From: Bradyrhizobium sp. G127
GTDB lineage: Bacteria; Pseudomonadota; Alphaproteobacteria; Rhizobiales; Xanthobacteraceae
Assembly: GCF_021502575.1 (NCBI RefSeq)
Contig: NZ_JAKFGN010000001.1
Coordinates: forward strand, 2,294,001 to 2,358,000
DNA length: 64,000 nucleotides
Reading direction: 5' to 3'
Shown in pieces: positions 9,073 through 18,517 of the stretch. The translations under genes were made by a program, and so were the position numbers. Each line of letters starts with the position of its first letter. Positions within the stretch are counted from its first letter, which is position 1. The notes under the pieces are model-generated. The model was not told the DNA's origin. It searched no databases and saw nothing but the letters and a program-made list of their open reading frames with translations.

Positions 9073-9801
9073 TCAATGGAACATCTGGACGGATTGCGGC
9101 TGATAGCCTCGGCCGCTCGTCAAGAATCTGCGCACCTGCTCGCGGGCCTGGTCTTCACCGGCGGTCTGCCGCGCCTGCTCGATCGACTGCGCGCGGCCTT
9201 GCGCGGCGACGAGCGCGGTCAGATCGGCCATCTGCCGGGCCTGCACCGCGAGCAATTGATTGCCGGCTTGGCTGACCTGCAGCACGCCGACCGCCGATTG
9301 GCTGGCGCCGATCAAGGTGTCGGTATGTGATTGCGTGGCGAGGAGGTTGTTGACGGCGGTCGCGCCGACGCTCATCGAATGCTGGAACGCCGAGACTGAG
9401 GTCTGCCAGCGATCACGCGCGCCATTGATCAACTGATGATCGCTCTGCGACGCACTGAAGCCCTGGTACTTCTGGAACGTCTGCTCGATCGCCTGGACGT
9501 CATAGGCGATCTTGTCGACCTGCTTGAGCAGGTTCTGGGTTTGCGTGAAGGTGCGGTCGATGTCGTTGAGCAGTGACGTGGGTAGGCTGGTGAGATGCCG
9601 GGCCTGATTGAGCAGCATCTGAGTCTGGTTCTGCAACGCCGTGAGCTGGTTATCGATCTGCTTCAGCGTATTCGCCGCCGTCATCAGGTTCTGGCTGTAG
9701 TTCGACGGATCGAACACAGCGATCTGCGCCGGGCAGGGAACGGCCGCGAGGAGGGAGGCCGAGATTGTAATGACGACTGCAAGCGAGCGGATACGAGTCA
9801 T
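9073..9801 (-). CDS. trbJ: TrbJ, VirB5-like conjugal transfer protein
   Basis: This 242-residue secreted protein has an N-terminal signal sequence ending near residue 26 (AVPCPAQ) and a long alpha-helical, Gln-rich body. The family blocks DPSNYSQNL and TSLPTSLLNDIDRTFTQTQNLL are visible. VirB5-type proteins form minor pilus parts or adhesin tips. The ATG overlaps the trbE stop by four bases. Confidence 0.9.
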   Translation of the reverse strand: MTRIRSLAVVITISASLLAAVPCPAQIAVFDPSNYSQNLMTAANTLKQIDNQLTALQNQTQMLLNQARHLTSLPTSLLNDIDRTFTQTQNLLKQVDKIAYDVQAIEQTFQKYQGFSASQSDHQLINGARDRWQTSVSAFQHSMSVGATAVNNLLATQSHTDTLIGASQSAVGVLQVSQAGNQLLAVQARQMADLTALVAAQGRAQSIEQARQTAGEDQAREQVRRFLTSGRGYQPQSVQMFH

Positions 9802-12233
9802 GGCGATGGCTCCGTGATGAAGGTGGGAAGAAGGTCGGCCGCCCAGTCATTGCCCTTGCGGCGCAGCCACGCGGCGGCGAACCCGTCGCGGCCGTGCTCG
9901 GCAACGAGTTCGGCGATGGTGACCTGGTCGGTCTTGGACGACGCGGCGGTGAAGGCGAGCGCGGCATCGCCGAGGCCGAGCTCGAACAGGCGGTTGCCGC
10001 GGCGGGACTGGCAGTAGTAATCGCGCTTCGGTGTCGCCCGGCTGATGATCTCGATCTGGCGGTCGTTCAGCCCGAACCGGTGATAGACCGTCATGATCTG
10101 CGGTTCGATCGCCCGCTCGTTCGGCAGGAACAGCCGGGTGGGACAGCTCTCGACGATGGCGGCCGCAATCGCGCTGCCCTCGATGTCGGCGAGGGATTGC
10201 GTGGCGAACACCACCGAGGCGTTCTTCTTGCGCAAGGTCTTGAGCCATTCGCGCAATTGCTGCGCGAAGCCGATGTCGTCGAGCGCGAGCCAACCCTCGT
10301 CGATAATCAGGAGCGTCGGTGAGCCGTCGAGCCGGCCTTCAATGCGATGGAACAGATAGGAGAGCGCGGCGGAGGCCGCGGCGCTGCCGATCAGGCCCTC
10401 GGTCTCGAACGCTTGCACCGGCGCATCGCCGAGGCGTTCGGCCTCGGCATCGAGCAAGCGGCCGAATGGCCCGCCTAGACAATAAGGCCGTAGAGCCTGC
10501 TTCAGGGCGGTCGATTGAAGAAGAACAGAGAGTCCTGTCAACGTCCGCTCGCCGGCTGGCGCGGAGGCCAGCGACGTTAGCGCGGTCCACAGATGCTCCT
10601 TGGCTTCCGGCGTGACGGTGATGCCTTCGCGGGCGAGGATCGACGCGATCCATTCCGCCGCCCAGCCGCGCTCGGCCGCATCGTCGATCGCAGCCAGCGG
10701 CTGCAACGTAACGGAGGTCGCGCTGTCGTCGGACAAAGCGCCGCCGAGATCGTGCCAGTCGCCGCCCATGGCGATCGCCGCGGCGCGTATGCTACCACCG
10801 AAATCGAACGCGAAAATCTGGCTGTGCTCGTAGCGGCGAAACTGCAGCGCCATCAGCGCCAGCAGCACGGACTTGCCGGCGCCGGTCGGACCGACGATCA
10901 GGGTGTGGCCGACATCGCCGACATGGACAGAGAACCGGAACGGGGTCGCGCCTTCGGTCTTGGCGAAGAACAGCGGGGGGGCACCGAGGTGCTCGTCCCG
11001 TTCCGGCCCCGCCCATACCGCGGAGAGCGGAATCATATGGGCGAGATTGAGGGTGGAGACCGGCGGCTGTCGGACATTGGCGTAGACATGGCCGGGCAGG
11101 GAGCCGAGCCAGGCCTCTATCGCATTCACCGTCTCGACGATGCAGTTGAAGTCGCGGCCCTGAATGACCTTCTCGACCAGCCGCAGCTTCTCGTCGGCGG
11201 TGCGCGGATCGGCATCCCACACCGTGATGGTCGCGGTGACATAGGCCTGGCCGATCATGTCGCTGCCGAGCTCTTGCAAAGCGGCGTCGGCATCGGCGGC
11301 CTTGTTGGCCGCGTCGGTATCCAGCAGCGTCGAGGCCTCGTTGGTCATCACCTCCTTCAGGATGGCCGCGACACTCTTCCGCTTGGCGAACCATTGCCGG
11401 CGGATCTTGGTGAGCAGCTTGGTGGCATCGGTCTTGTCGAGCATGATCGCCCGCGTCGACCAACGATACGGAAACGCGAGTTGGTTCAACTCATCCAGAA
11501 CGCCGGGGAAGGTCGCGGTCGGAAATCCGATCACGCTGAGCGTTCGCAGATGTTGCGATCCCAATCGCGGCTCAAGTCCGCCCGCCATCGGCTCATCGAC
11601 CAGCAACGCGTCGAGCTGCATCGGGATCTCGGGCACCCGCACGCGATGGCGTTTGGTCGAGATACAGGCGTGCAGGTAAGTCAGCGTCTCGCTATCATCG
11701 AGCCACGCGGCGTCGGGGACAAAACCTTCGATCAGTTGCAGCACGCGCCCGGTGCGATCGATGAATCCGCGCAGCACCTCGTGGCCATCGACACCGCCGC
11801 GCTCGCGCCCTTCATAGAGCCAGGCTTCGGCGCGCGCGGCGTCTTCCGCCGGCGGCAGCCAGCACAGCGTCAAATAATAAGCGCTCTCGAAATGCGCCTC
11901 CTGCTCTTCGAACTGCGCGCGGCGCTCGGCATCGACCAACGCCGACACCGGATCGGGAAAGCGGCTGTCCGGATAGCGGTTGGCGGCGTTGCGCTGCGCC
12001 TCGACGAAGATCGCCCAGCCCGAGCCCAATCGTCGCAACGCGTTGTTGAGACGCGCCGTGGTGCCGACGAGTTCTGAAGGTGTCGCGGAATCCAGATCTG
12101 GTCCGCGAAACCGGGCGGTGCGCTGGAAGCTGCCGTCCTTGTTGAGGACGACGCCGGGCGCGATCAGTGCAGCCCAGGGTAGGAAGTCCGCGAGGAGAGC
12201 AGGACGCTTGCGATATTCGGCGAGGTTCATCAT
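9798..12233 (-). CDS. trbE: TrbE, VirB4-like transfer ATPase
   Basis: The 811-residue ATPase powers pilus and pore assembly. Residues 1-420 form the CagE/TrbE/VirB domain (start MMNLAEYRKRPALLADFLPW). The ATPase half has the Walker A motif GPTGAGKS around residue 450 and the Walker B motif LLIIDEGW in the C-terminal part, followed by the VVFATQSLADI sensor segment. I chose the ATG pair at 12233/12230, with GGAGGG eight bases upstream, over an earlier ATG at 12284. It overlaps trbJ by four bases. Confidence 0.95.
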   Translation of the reverse strand: MMNLAEYRKRPALLADFLPWAALIAPGVVLNKDGSFQRTARFRGPDLDSATPSELVGTTARLNNALRRLGSGWAIFVEAQRNAANRYPDSRFPDPVSALVDAERRAQFEEQEAHFESAYYLTLCWLPPAEDAARAEAWLYEGRERGGVDGHEVLRGFIDRTGRVLQLIEGFVPDAAWLDDSETLTYLHACISTKRHRVRVPEIPMQLDALLVDEPMAGGLEPRLGSQHLRTLSVIGFPTATFPGVLDELNQLAFPYRWSTRAIMLDKTDATKLLTKIRRQWFAKRKSVAAILKEVMTNEASTLLDTDAANKAADADAALQELGSDMIGQAYVTATITVWDADPRTADEKLRLVEKVIQGRDFNCIVETVNAIEAWLGSLPGHVYANVRQPPVSTLNLAHMIPLSAVWAGPERDEHLGAPPLFFAKTEGATPFRFSVHVGDVGHTLIVGPTGAGKSVLLALMALQFRRYEHSQIFAFDFGGSIRAAAIAMGGDWHDLGGALSDDSATSVTLQPLAAIDDAAERGWAAEWIASILAREGITVTPEAKEHLWTALTSLASAPAGERTLTGLSVLLQSTALKQALRPYCLGGPFGRLLDAEAERLGDAPVQAFETEGLIGSAAASAALSYLFHRIEGRLDGSPTLLIIDEGWLALDDIGFAQQLREWLKTLRKKNASVVFATQSLADIEGSAIAAAIVESCPTRLFLPNERAIEPQIMTVYHRFGLNDRQIEIISRATPKRDYYCQSRRGNRLFELGLGDAALAFTAASSKTDQVTIAELVAEHGRDGFAAAWLRRKGNDWAADLLPTFITEPSP

Positions 12234-12237
12234 CGCG

Positions 12238-12510
12238 TTACCCTCCGAAATGCGCGGGATAGCGCAGGTGACGCCGCACGACATCGACGAATTGCGCGTC
12301 GCGCTTCGCGGCCCACACCGCGGCCGCGTGTCCGATCGCCCACAGCAGGAGACCTGGAATCCACAGCCGCAGGCCGAGGCCGATCGCTGCCGCGAGCGTG
12401 CCGTTGGCGATGGCGACCGTGCGCGGCGCGCCGCCGAGCAGGATCGGGTCGCTCAAGGACCGATGCACGGGCGCGTAAAAGCCGGGAACGGGTTCGACGG
12501 GCTCAGTCAT
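12238..12510 (-). CDS. trbD: TrbD, VirB3-like protein
   Basis: A 90-residue inner-membrane protein has one long hydrophobic hairpin region at residues 32-68, and a start (EPVPGFYAPVHRSLSDPILLGG) typical of TrbD/VirB3. VirB3 proteins sit with the VirB4 ATPase at the inner-membrane platform, and trbE follows directly here. The ATG shares its A with the trbC stop. Confidence 0.88.
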   Translation of the reverse strand: MTEPVEPVPGFYAPVHRSLSDPILLGGAPRTVAIANGTLAAAIGLGLRLWIPGLLLWAIGHAAAVWAAKRDAQFVDVVRRHLRYPAHFGG

Positions 12511-12833
12511 CAGATCACCGCACCGCCGCCGAACGAGAAGAACGACAGGAAGAAACTCGACGCCGCGAACGCGATCGACAACCCGAACACGATCTGGATC
12601 AGCCGCCGGAAACCGCCCGAGGTGTCGCCGAAGGCGAGCGTGAGTCCGGTCGTCACGATGATGATGACCGCGATGATCTTGGAGACCGGCCCCTCGACCG
12701 ATTGCAGGATCTGATTGAGCGGTTGCTCCCACGGCATGTTGGCGCCGGCCGCGTGTGCGGGAAGCGTGGTCAAGGCGAACAAGATCGCCGTGATGGGCAG
12801 ACGGCTTGGCGGACGAACGCGATGAACGATCAT
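12510..12833 (-). CDS. trbC: TrbC, VirB2-like conjugative pilin
   Basis: This 107-residue prepilin has a cleavable signal ending around AHA (residues 27-29), then two hydrophobic helices near 52-68 and 80-100. The motif PWEQPLNQILQSVEGPV is typical of TrbC major pilins. It overlaps trbB by four bases and trbD by one. Confidence 0.9.
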   Translation of the reverse strand: MIVHRVRPPSRLPITAILFALTTLPAHAAGANMPWEQPLNQILQSVEGPVSKIIAVIIIVTTGLTLAFGDTSGGFRRLIQIVFGLSIAFAASSFFLSFFSFGGGAVI

Positions 12834-13819
12834 GATGAGATACTTTCGGGGATGGTTTCGGGGTTGCTGGAGACGAGGACGTAGTCGCCACCCGGCGCGA
12901 GCTCGCGGACCGCGGCCAACTCGGCGACGCGGCGTTGGGAGCCGCGGCCTTCGAGGACGACGATGAGATTGATCGTCTCCGCGATCAGCGCGCGCGGCAC
13001 GGTGACGACTGCTTCCTGGATGAGCTGTTCGAGGCGGCGCAACGCACCGATGGCCGAACCGGCGTGGATGGTGCCGATACCGCCGGGATGGCCGGTGCCC
13101 CAGGCTTTGAGAAGCTCCAGCGCCTCGGCGCCGCGCACTTCGCCAACGGGGATTCGGTCTGGCCGCAGCCGCAATGACGAGCGCACCAGGTCGGACAGCG
13201 AGGCGACGCCGTCCTTGGTGCGTAGCGCCACCAAGTTCGGCGCCGCGCATTGCAGTTCGCGCGTATCCTCGATCAGCACCACGCGGTCGGAGGTCTTGGC
13301 GACCTCGGCCAGCAGCGCGTTGACCAGTGTGGTCTTGCCGGTTGAGGTGCCGCCGGCCACCAACACGTTTCGGCGCTTTTGAACGGCGAGGCGCAGCAGA
13401 TCGGCTTGTCGCGATTGCATGATGCCAGCGGCGACATAATCGTCGAGCGTGAACACCGCGACCGCCGGCTTGCGGATTGCGAATGTGGGGGCGGCGACGA
13501 CAGGCGGGATCAAACCTTCGAAGCGCTCACCGGTTTCCGGCAGTTCGGCGGAGACCCGTGGCGAACCCGGATGCACTTCGGTGCCGACGTGATGCGCGAC
13601 CAGGCGTACGATGCGCTCGCCATCGGCCGGCGACAGCCGTTCGCCGGTGTCTTCCAGTCCACCCTTGAGCCGATCGATCCAAAGCCGGCCGTCGGGGTTG
13701 AGCATCACCTCGACGACGGATGAATCCTGCAGGAAGGTGGCGATGGCCGGGCCGAGCGCCGTGCGCAACATGCGTGCACCGCGAGACGCGGTTTCATCGA
13801 AGCGTGCGGTCCCAGCCAT
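12830..13819 (-). CDS. trbB: TrbB, VirB11-like secretion ATPase
   Basis: The 329-residue hexameric ATPase of the PilT/VirB11 family is likely the first gene of the trb operon. Walker A is GGTSTGKT at residues 156-163, the Asp box is [10 protein letters not shown], and the His box is [13 protein letters not shown] chose the ATG at 13819 because homologues begin near there; the frame is open further upstream. In complete elements a traG/virD4 coupling-protein gene usually precedes trbB. Here the upstream 186 bases are non-coding and only a short unknown ORF follows. Confidence 0.94.
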   Translation of the reverse strand: MAGTARFDETASRGARMLRTALGPAIATFLQDSSVVEVMLNPDGRLWIDRLKGGLEDTGERLSPADGERIVRLVAHHVGTEVHPGSPRVSAELPETGERFEGLIPPVVAAPTFAIRKPAVAVFTLDDYVAAGIMQSRQADLLRLAVQKRRNVLVAGGTSTGKTTLVNALLAEVAKTSDRVVLIEDTRELQCAAPNLVALRTKDGVASLSDLVRSSLRLRPDRIPVGEVRGAEALELLKAWGTGHPGGIGTIHAGSAIGALRRLEQLIQEAVVTVPRALIAETINLIVVLEGRGSQRRVAELAAVRELAPGGDYVLVSSNPETIPESISS

Positions 13820-14005
13820 CGCGTCCCCCAAGCCGTTCGGTCGCGTATGCACCGAACGTCGGGGACAAGTAGAAAAGGCATGAACGCCCACTCCGCAACA
13901 AGCCAATGCTGGTGGGCGAAGGATGGCGTAGACAAACTTGCGATCGGCGGAATCGACACGTCGCTGATTGGCCGGCGGTAAGATGAACTGGCCGCTGTGA
14001 AGGTG

Positions 14006-14278
14006 CTAGGCGGCGCGTGTGCCAGCCGAAGAACGGACCGACATCAACGGCACGACGCGGGGCGAAGCGGCCGGTACGAGGGAGGGGGAGGATATGGTTT
14101 TCGCGGAGACGCCCCGACCTTGTTCGTCGCATTCCCGGGCATAGGCCAACACCGTCTCCGCGTCACGTCCGAGCAACATGCTGGCGATGCGTCGCGCCCG
14201 CGCGGCGCGGGCCTGCCAAAGCGACGGATCGGACGACTGAGTTTCGGCCATGGCGCGACTCATCAATGGCTGCGACAT
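14006..14278 (-). CDS. Small hypothetical protein upstream of trbB
   Basis: About 90 residues from the ATG at 14278 (or 81 from 14251). The segment WQARAARARRIASMLLGRDAE resembles the short helical proteins common in rhizobial genomes that start LWRARAEEAR; the C-terminal part is Ser/Pro-rich and low in information. It reads toward trbB on the same strand. I cannot assign a function, and a non-coding status is possible. Confidence 0.4.
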   Translation of the reverse strand: MSQPLMSRAMAETQSSDPSLWQARAARARRIASMLLGRDAETVLAYARECDEQGRGVSAKTISSPSLVPAASPRVVPLMSVRSSAGTRAA

Positions 14279-14527
14279 CAAAATGATGGCGAGAGAAAAT
14301 TCGAAGTACAATCCTTGTCATTCTCGCGATTTTGAGTCCTTGGGCCGATTCGGGTTTGACGCTGACGCGACGGGGAGTATGTCCGGCGTCTAATCGAACT
14401 GTTTGGTCATACGGCCCGAGCAGATAACGGGATACATCTGCTCTTCCTGCGCCACTGGCAAAGCAGCGCTTCGCAGAACCGCTGCGGCGCGGTAAGTAAA
14501 AAAGATACTCCTATTGCGATCACCAAA

Positions 14528-14886
14528 ATGCTTCCCGCTACACCCGAAGAGAAACAGGACATCATCGACTACCTGCGTTCGCAGGCTCCCGACCTCACGG
14601 TCGAGTTTCTGCAGAAGGTCTATGTCGAGAACGTCTTGAGCCATCAACACGCGGGAAGCGCTGCTAGCGTCCACAGGCGCTGCGCAAATTGTGTTGCCTA
14701 GGTCGGGAAACGCCACGGAAAAGCCCAAGCAAGCGGATTTCAAGGCACGGGTCGAGCATGTGTGTTCGGTCAGCCTCGCAGGCCAGACGCACGAGCAACG
14801 GCGTCACCTCTTCAAGACATCGCTCGATGAAGCATGGCGTTTTTCAAATTGGCTGACCCATATGGCGAAAAATCCTATCGTGCCGG
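14528..14886 (+). pseudogene. Decayed hypothetical gene remnant
   Basis: From ATG 14528 a frame reads PEEKQDIIDYLRSQAPDL and then a segment ending KVYVENVLSHQH before a stop at 14699. In the next frame (14691-14886) a second coherent piece contains HLFKTSLDEAWRFSNWLTH. From memory, both pieces resemble the two ends of one family of rhizobial hypothetical proteins whose middle would be missing here. I read it as an internally deleted, frameshifted remnant. The family match is recollection, not a search result. Confidence 0.45.
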
Positions 14887-15104
14887 ACGAAGGCCTGTTC
14901 CTGGAGGGACGTCTGATAGGCACCGCTCAGGTCGGCGATCTTGGCGATCGCGCGCCTGTCGCCCCAAATGATCTGCACGAAAGCGAGGCCCCAGTCGCCG
15001 CAGAATTCATCCGCGGTCAGGCCGTTCTCGGCAGCTAGGCGTGAGGTGAAGCTGGTCGGCGTCTCGCTTGGGCCAAGCGGGATGGTGAGCGGCAGCCGGG
15101 TCAA
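14844..15104 (-). pseudogene. TniQ-family N-terminal fragment
   Basis: The 86-codon frame starts MTRLPLTIPLGPSETPTSF and continues SRLAAENGLTADEFCGDWG, matching the N-terminal signature of TniQ-family proteins of Tn5053/Tn7-like and related elements. Full TniQ proteins are several hundred residues long, so only the first domain remains. The start is a TTG that overlaps the stop of the upstream frame. This is debris from a transposition module. Confidence 0.6.
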
Positions 15105-15403
15105 AATTTCGCCCGCTTTCGGGTGCGCTTCTTTTTCTTGTGCCTCAGGGCGAGAATTCGCTGAAGGGAGACACGAAAACCCCGATAGCGGCGGGCGCGA
15201 TAATCACATTGACCATCAAAACCGCCGAGGGAAAATCGGGACAGGTAAAATTCAAAAAGTAGGAAAATCAATTGCGGGGCGAACTCCCTGACGGATTGGA
15301 TGCCATTCAACGAACAAGATCGTGCGATCACATCGGTTATGCGATCCAAACCCGTTGCCCGCCACGCCGGCCGGGCGTTGGCTCGGTCTGCGGCCCCTGT
15401 CAT
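15101..15403 (-). CDS. Uncertain 100-residue ORF ahead of the TniQ fragment
   Basis: The frame ends in a basic tail (LRHKKKKRTRKRAKF) and its TGA overlaps the TTG of the TniQ fragment (TTGA), which suggests former translational coupling. The N-terminal part is Ala/Arg-rich and may be a chance fusion. I recognise no domain. It could be the 3' end of a lost gene from the same element. Confidence 0.25.
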   Translation of the reverse strand: MTGAADRANARPAWRATGLDRITDVIARSCSLNGIQSVREFAPQLIFLLFEFYLSRFSLGGFDGQCDYRARRYRGFRVSLQRILALRHKKKKRTRKRAKF

Positions 15404-15515
15404 TTCTTTTGCTTTGTTCGCAGCCGATGCAGGGCGGGAGCTGCGAGCAGTCAGAAGCCGCCTGCAGTGCAAGTCGGTCCGAGCGCAGCCTTGGTAGGTG
15501 CCGTGTCTTCTTCTC

Positions 15516-15923
15516 TTACAGGGCCGGAGCCAACGCATCGATGATGCGGCAATCAGCAATCGTTCCACAACTGCATTGGTTGATCACGCTATCCAACTCG
15601 GCCCGGAGGGCCTTTAGGTCCGATATCTTGCGGTCTACTTGTCTAAGATGTTCTCGAGCGATTGCGTCTACAGATTCACAAGATCGCTGCTTTTCGTCGG
15701 AAAGGTCGAGCAAGTTGCGCACTTGGTCCAATGTGAAGCCCAGTTCTCTTGCGCGGCGTATAAAGCTTAGTCTGGCCAGATGCTCCGGAGCGTAAGACCG
15801 GTAATTGCCTGTGGTGCGACTGGGTGCCGGAAGAAGGCCAATGTTCTCATAGTACCGTATCGTCTCGACCTTGGTGGTGGTTGCCTTGGAGAGGTCGCCG
15901 ATTTTTAGGACTTGCACGGACAT
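15516..15923 (-). CDS. cadR: MerR-family heavy-metal regulator (CadR/PbrR type)
   Basis: The 135-residue activator has the MerR winged HTH at residues 5-75 (ETIRYYENIGLLP), a dimerisation helix, and a C-terminal metal loop. The metal ligands are visible: C82 at the start of the helix and a C-terminal CSCGTIADC cluster, the pattern of Cd/Pb/Zn-sensing CadR and PbrR rather than Cu-sensing CueR. It is divergent from the P-type ATPase gene across a MerR-type promoter. Confidence 0.9.
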   Translation of the reverse strand: MSVQVLKIGDLSKATTTKVETIRYYENIGLLPAPSRTTGNYRSYAPEHLARLSFIRRARELGFTLDQVRNLLDLSDEKQRSCESVDAIAREHLRQVDRKISDLKALRAELDSVINQCSCGTIADCRIIDALAPAL

Positions 15924-15929
15924 GCGCCA

Positions 15930-15960
15930 TTGACCCTCTAGTTGCTACAGGGTCTATATG
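15930..15960 (+). promoter_or_regulatory. MerR-type promoter and operator of the metal ATPase gene
   Basis: TTGACC (15930-15935) and TATATG (15955-15960) are separated by 19 bases, the over-long spacer characteristic of MerR-family activated promoters. Between them lies the dyad ACCCTCTAG-TTG-CTACAGGGT (15933-15953, one mismatch), which matches the CadR/PbrR/ZntR operator style. The ATPase GTG start is 31 bases downstream. Confidence 0.85.
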
Positions 15961-15991
15961 AGTAGTCACGTCGAAAAAGTCGAGGTGACAA

Positions 15992-18517
15992 GTGACAGTT
16001 TTTTCCGTGCCGAGCCGGGTGACCCAGCCGCTTTCCTTCCGCGTCGTAGGCCTCGATTGTCAAAACGAGATCCGTCAACTGAAGAGCGCGGTTGGTCCGC
16101 TTGTGGGTGGTGAAGACAACCTCTCCTTCGACACCAAGGCCGGTCGGATGGACGTTGCGCCAGGTGTTTCCCCAGGGATTAATGCCATTTTAGTTGCGGT
16201 CGCCACCACAGGTATGGTCGCGGAATTGTTAAGCGACCAAAAGACACCATTGAGCGTATCGGCGACGGACACCGTTTGTGTGGGCTGCGCTGGCGACGTT
16301 GCTTTCACCGCTCCCGTACCTGCCGCAGTCCCAGACGGAGTGGTGTTCAAGATCCATGGTATGGATTGCGGGGACGAAGTCGCGGCTCTCAAGCGCGAAG
16401 TCGGATCGTTGGTCGGCGAGGACAGGCTTGTATTCGATCTCATCAACGGCCGGATGTCCGTGAGCGGCAATCCCGATGCAGCCATGTTGGCAAGCATCGA
16501 GAAGGCTGTTGCGCGGACTGGCATGCGTGCGGAACAGTGGACCGAAGGCCCGAAGACTGAAGGTGCTCTTGCCGAAGACCGAAGGCGACGCACCCAATCA
16601 CTCCTGACGGCAGCCAGCGGAATCCTGACTGCACTTGGCTTTGCCATTCATGCTTCGTCCGCGGGAAGCGTGCTTGCCGCGCTCAGTGAAACTCCTGGGG
16701 TGTTCGCACCTGCGCCAATCGCCGCCATCCTGGCGTATGCGCTGGCTGTCGTCTGTGCGATCAGATATGTCGCGCCGAAGGCTCTACTTTCCGCGCGACG
16801 TCTGCGGCCTGACATGAATTTGCTGATGGTCATTGCCGTCGCGGGTGCTGTTGCGATTCACCAATGGTTCGAGGCGGCCACCGTCTCATTCTTTTTCGCG
16901 CTTGCCCTGGCGCTGGAGGCGTGGAGCCTTGGGCGCGCGCGTCGGGCCGTAGCAGCGCTGATGGAACTGGCTCCAGCCGTTGCGCGCGTGAAGTTTGGAG
17001 GCGGAACGGAGAAGGAAATTCCTGTCGCGGCGGTGTCAATCGGTGCTCACATCGTTGTACGGCCTGGCGATAAAATTCCGCTCGACGGAATCGTCCTGAC
17101 CGGTGCAAGCGAAGTGAACCAAGCTCCCATCACCGGCGAAAGCGTCCCCGTCTCGATATCGGAAGGTTCTGTGGTCTACGCCGGAACGATCAATGGCGAA
17201 GGTGCGCTGGAAATCGAAACCACAAAGGGCGCGCAAGACACCACGCTCGCCCGCATCATCAAAATGGTGGGCTCCGCGCAAAGCCGCCGCGCGCCTTCCG
17301 AGCAATGGGTCGAACGCTTTGCCCGAATCTATACGCCGAGCGTCATGGGGCTTGCTGTGGCGGTGCTCGTCATTCCGCCGCTTATATTCGGCGGAGCATG
17401 GGACGTATGGTTTTATCGCGCCCTGGTTCTTCTAGTCATCGCGTGCCCTTGCGCACTCGTCATCTCCACTCCGGTGAGCATCGTGGCGGCTCTGGCTGGC
17501 GCCGCGAAACAAGGCGTGCTGGTGAAAGGCGGCGTGCATCTCGAGACACCGTCGAAGCTCAAGGCAATCGCCATGGACAAAACCGGCACGCTGACGCAAG
17601 GACGCCCCAAGGTCGTCGAACTCGTCACCTTCAACAATCACAGCGAGGGCGAACTGCTGAAGTTGGCTACTGCCCTTGAAGCTCGCAGTGAGCATCCTTT
17701 GGCGAACGCGATACTTGAAAAGGCGGCCGAAGCCGGAATAGCGGCAGCCCCTGCCAGTGGGGTCCAGGCAGTGCGCGGCAAAGGAGTTGTCGGTCGCATC
17801 GGCGAGCAACATGCTTGGTTGGGATCTTGTCGCTTTATCGAAGAACACGATGGGCTTTCGAATTCGACCGAGGCGCTTCAAGCAGCCGATGCTCTTGCAA
17901 GTGCTGGACGTACTGTTATCGGCGTTGGCGATGACCGCGAGATCTGGGGCCTGATTGCCGTCGCCGATGCGGTGAGACCGGAGGCCAAGCGTATTGTGGC
18001 CGACCTACACGCGGCAGGTATCGAGCGCGTCGTGATGCTGACTGGCGATAATAGGGCCACTGCTGAAATGATCGCGCGGGAAACTGGCGTCGATGAGGTG
18101 CACGCGGAGCTCTTGCCCGAACAGAAGGTCGAATCTGTTGAAAGGTTGGTCGCGCGGTACGGTCATGTCGGGATGATTGGAGATGGCGTAAATGATGCTC
18201 CCGCGATGGCACGCGCGAACGTTGGCATCGCCATGGGAGCAATCGGCTCTGATGCTGCCATCGAGACTGCGGATATCGCTCTCATGCAGGACGATTTATC
18301 GCGCCTGCCTTGGCTCATTCGTCATTCCAAGGCGACTCTGGCCATCGTCCGGCAGAACATCGGCTTCTCGCTTGCTGTCAAATTGCTTTTTACAGGTCTG
18401 ACGATCGTCGGATGGGCATCGCTATGGGGAGCCATCGCAGCCGATGTCGGGGCTTCGCTGCTCGTCGTGCTGAACGGGCTCCGACTATTAAATCGCGACC
18501 AGTCAGCTCAGACGTAA
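15992..18517 (+). CDS. cadA: Heavy-metal P1B-type ATPase (Cd/Zn/Pb exporter)
   Basis: This 841-residue inner-membrane pump exports soft divalent cations by ATP hydrolysis. The N terminus holds two degenerate metal-binding folds, GLDCQNE (Cys23) and GMDCGDE (Cys126), each with one Cys instead of CxxC, joined by a linker with CVGC (96-99). The transport site is C485-P-C487 in IACPCALV; the phosphorylated Asp is D529 in DKTGTLT; SEHPLA and GDGVNDAPA are present. The CPC motif and CadR pairing favour Cd/Zn/Pb. It starts at GTG with GAGG six bases upstream. Confidence 0.93.
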   Translation: MTVFSVPSRVTQPLSFRVVGLDCQNEIRQLKSAVGPLVGGEDNLSFDTKAGRMDVAPGVSPGINAILVAVATTGMVAELLSDQKTPLSVSATDTVCVGCAGDVAFTAPVPAAVPDGVVFKIHGMDCGDEVAALKREVGSLVGEDRLVFDLINGRMSVSGNPDAAMLASIEKAVARTGMRAEQWTEGPKTEGALAEDRRRRTQSLLTAASGILTALGFAIHASSAGSVLAALSETPGVFAPAPIAAILAYALAVVCAIRYVAPKALLSARRLRPDMNLLMVIAVAGAVAIHQWFEAATVSFFFALALALEAWSLGRARRAVAALMELAPAVARVKFGGGTEKEIPVAAVSIGAHIVVRPGDKIPLDGIVLTGASEVNQAPITGESVPVSISEGSVVYAGTINGEGALEIETTKGAQDTTLARIIKMVGSAQSRRAPSEQWVERFARIYTPSVMGLAVAVLVIPPLIFGGAWDVWFYRALVLLVIACPCALVISTPVSIVAALAGAAKQGVLVKGGVHLETPSKLKAIAMDKTGTLTQGRPKVVELVTFNNHSEGELLKLATALEARSEHPLANAILEKAAEAGIAAAPASGVQAVRGKGVVGRIGEQHAWLGSCRFIEEHDGLSNSTEALQAADALASAGRTVIGVGDDREIWGLIAVADAVRPEAKRIVADLHAAGIERVVMLTGDNRATAEMIARETGVDEVHAELLPEQKVESVERLVARYGHVGMIGDGVNDAPAMARANVGIAMGAIGSDAAIETADIALMQDDLSRLPWLIRHSKATLAIVRQNIGFSLAVKLLFTGLTIVGWASLWGAIAADVGASLLVVLNGLRLLNRDQSAQT

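Noticed and set aside
10593-12077. 494-residue plus-strand ORF over trbE
   Set aside because: Antisense shadow of a clear VirB4-type ATPase gene; no domain recognised.
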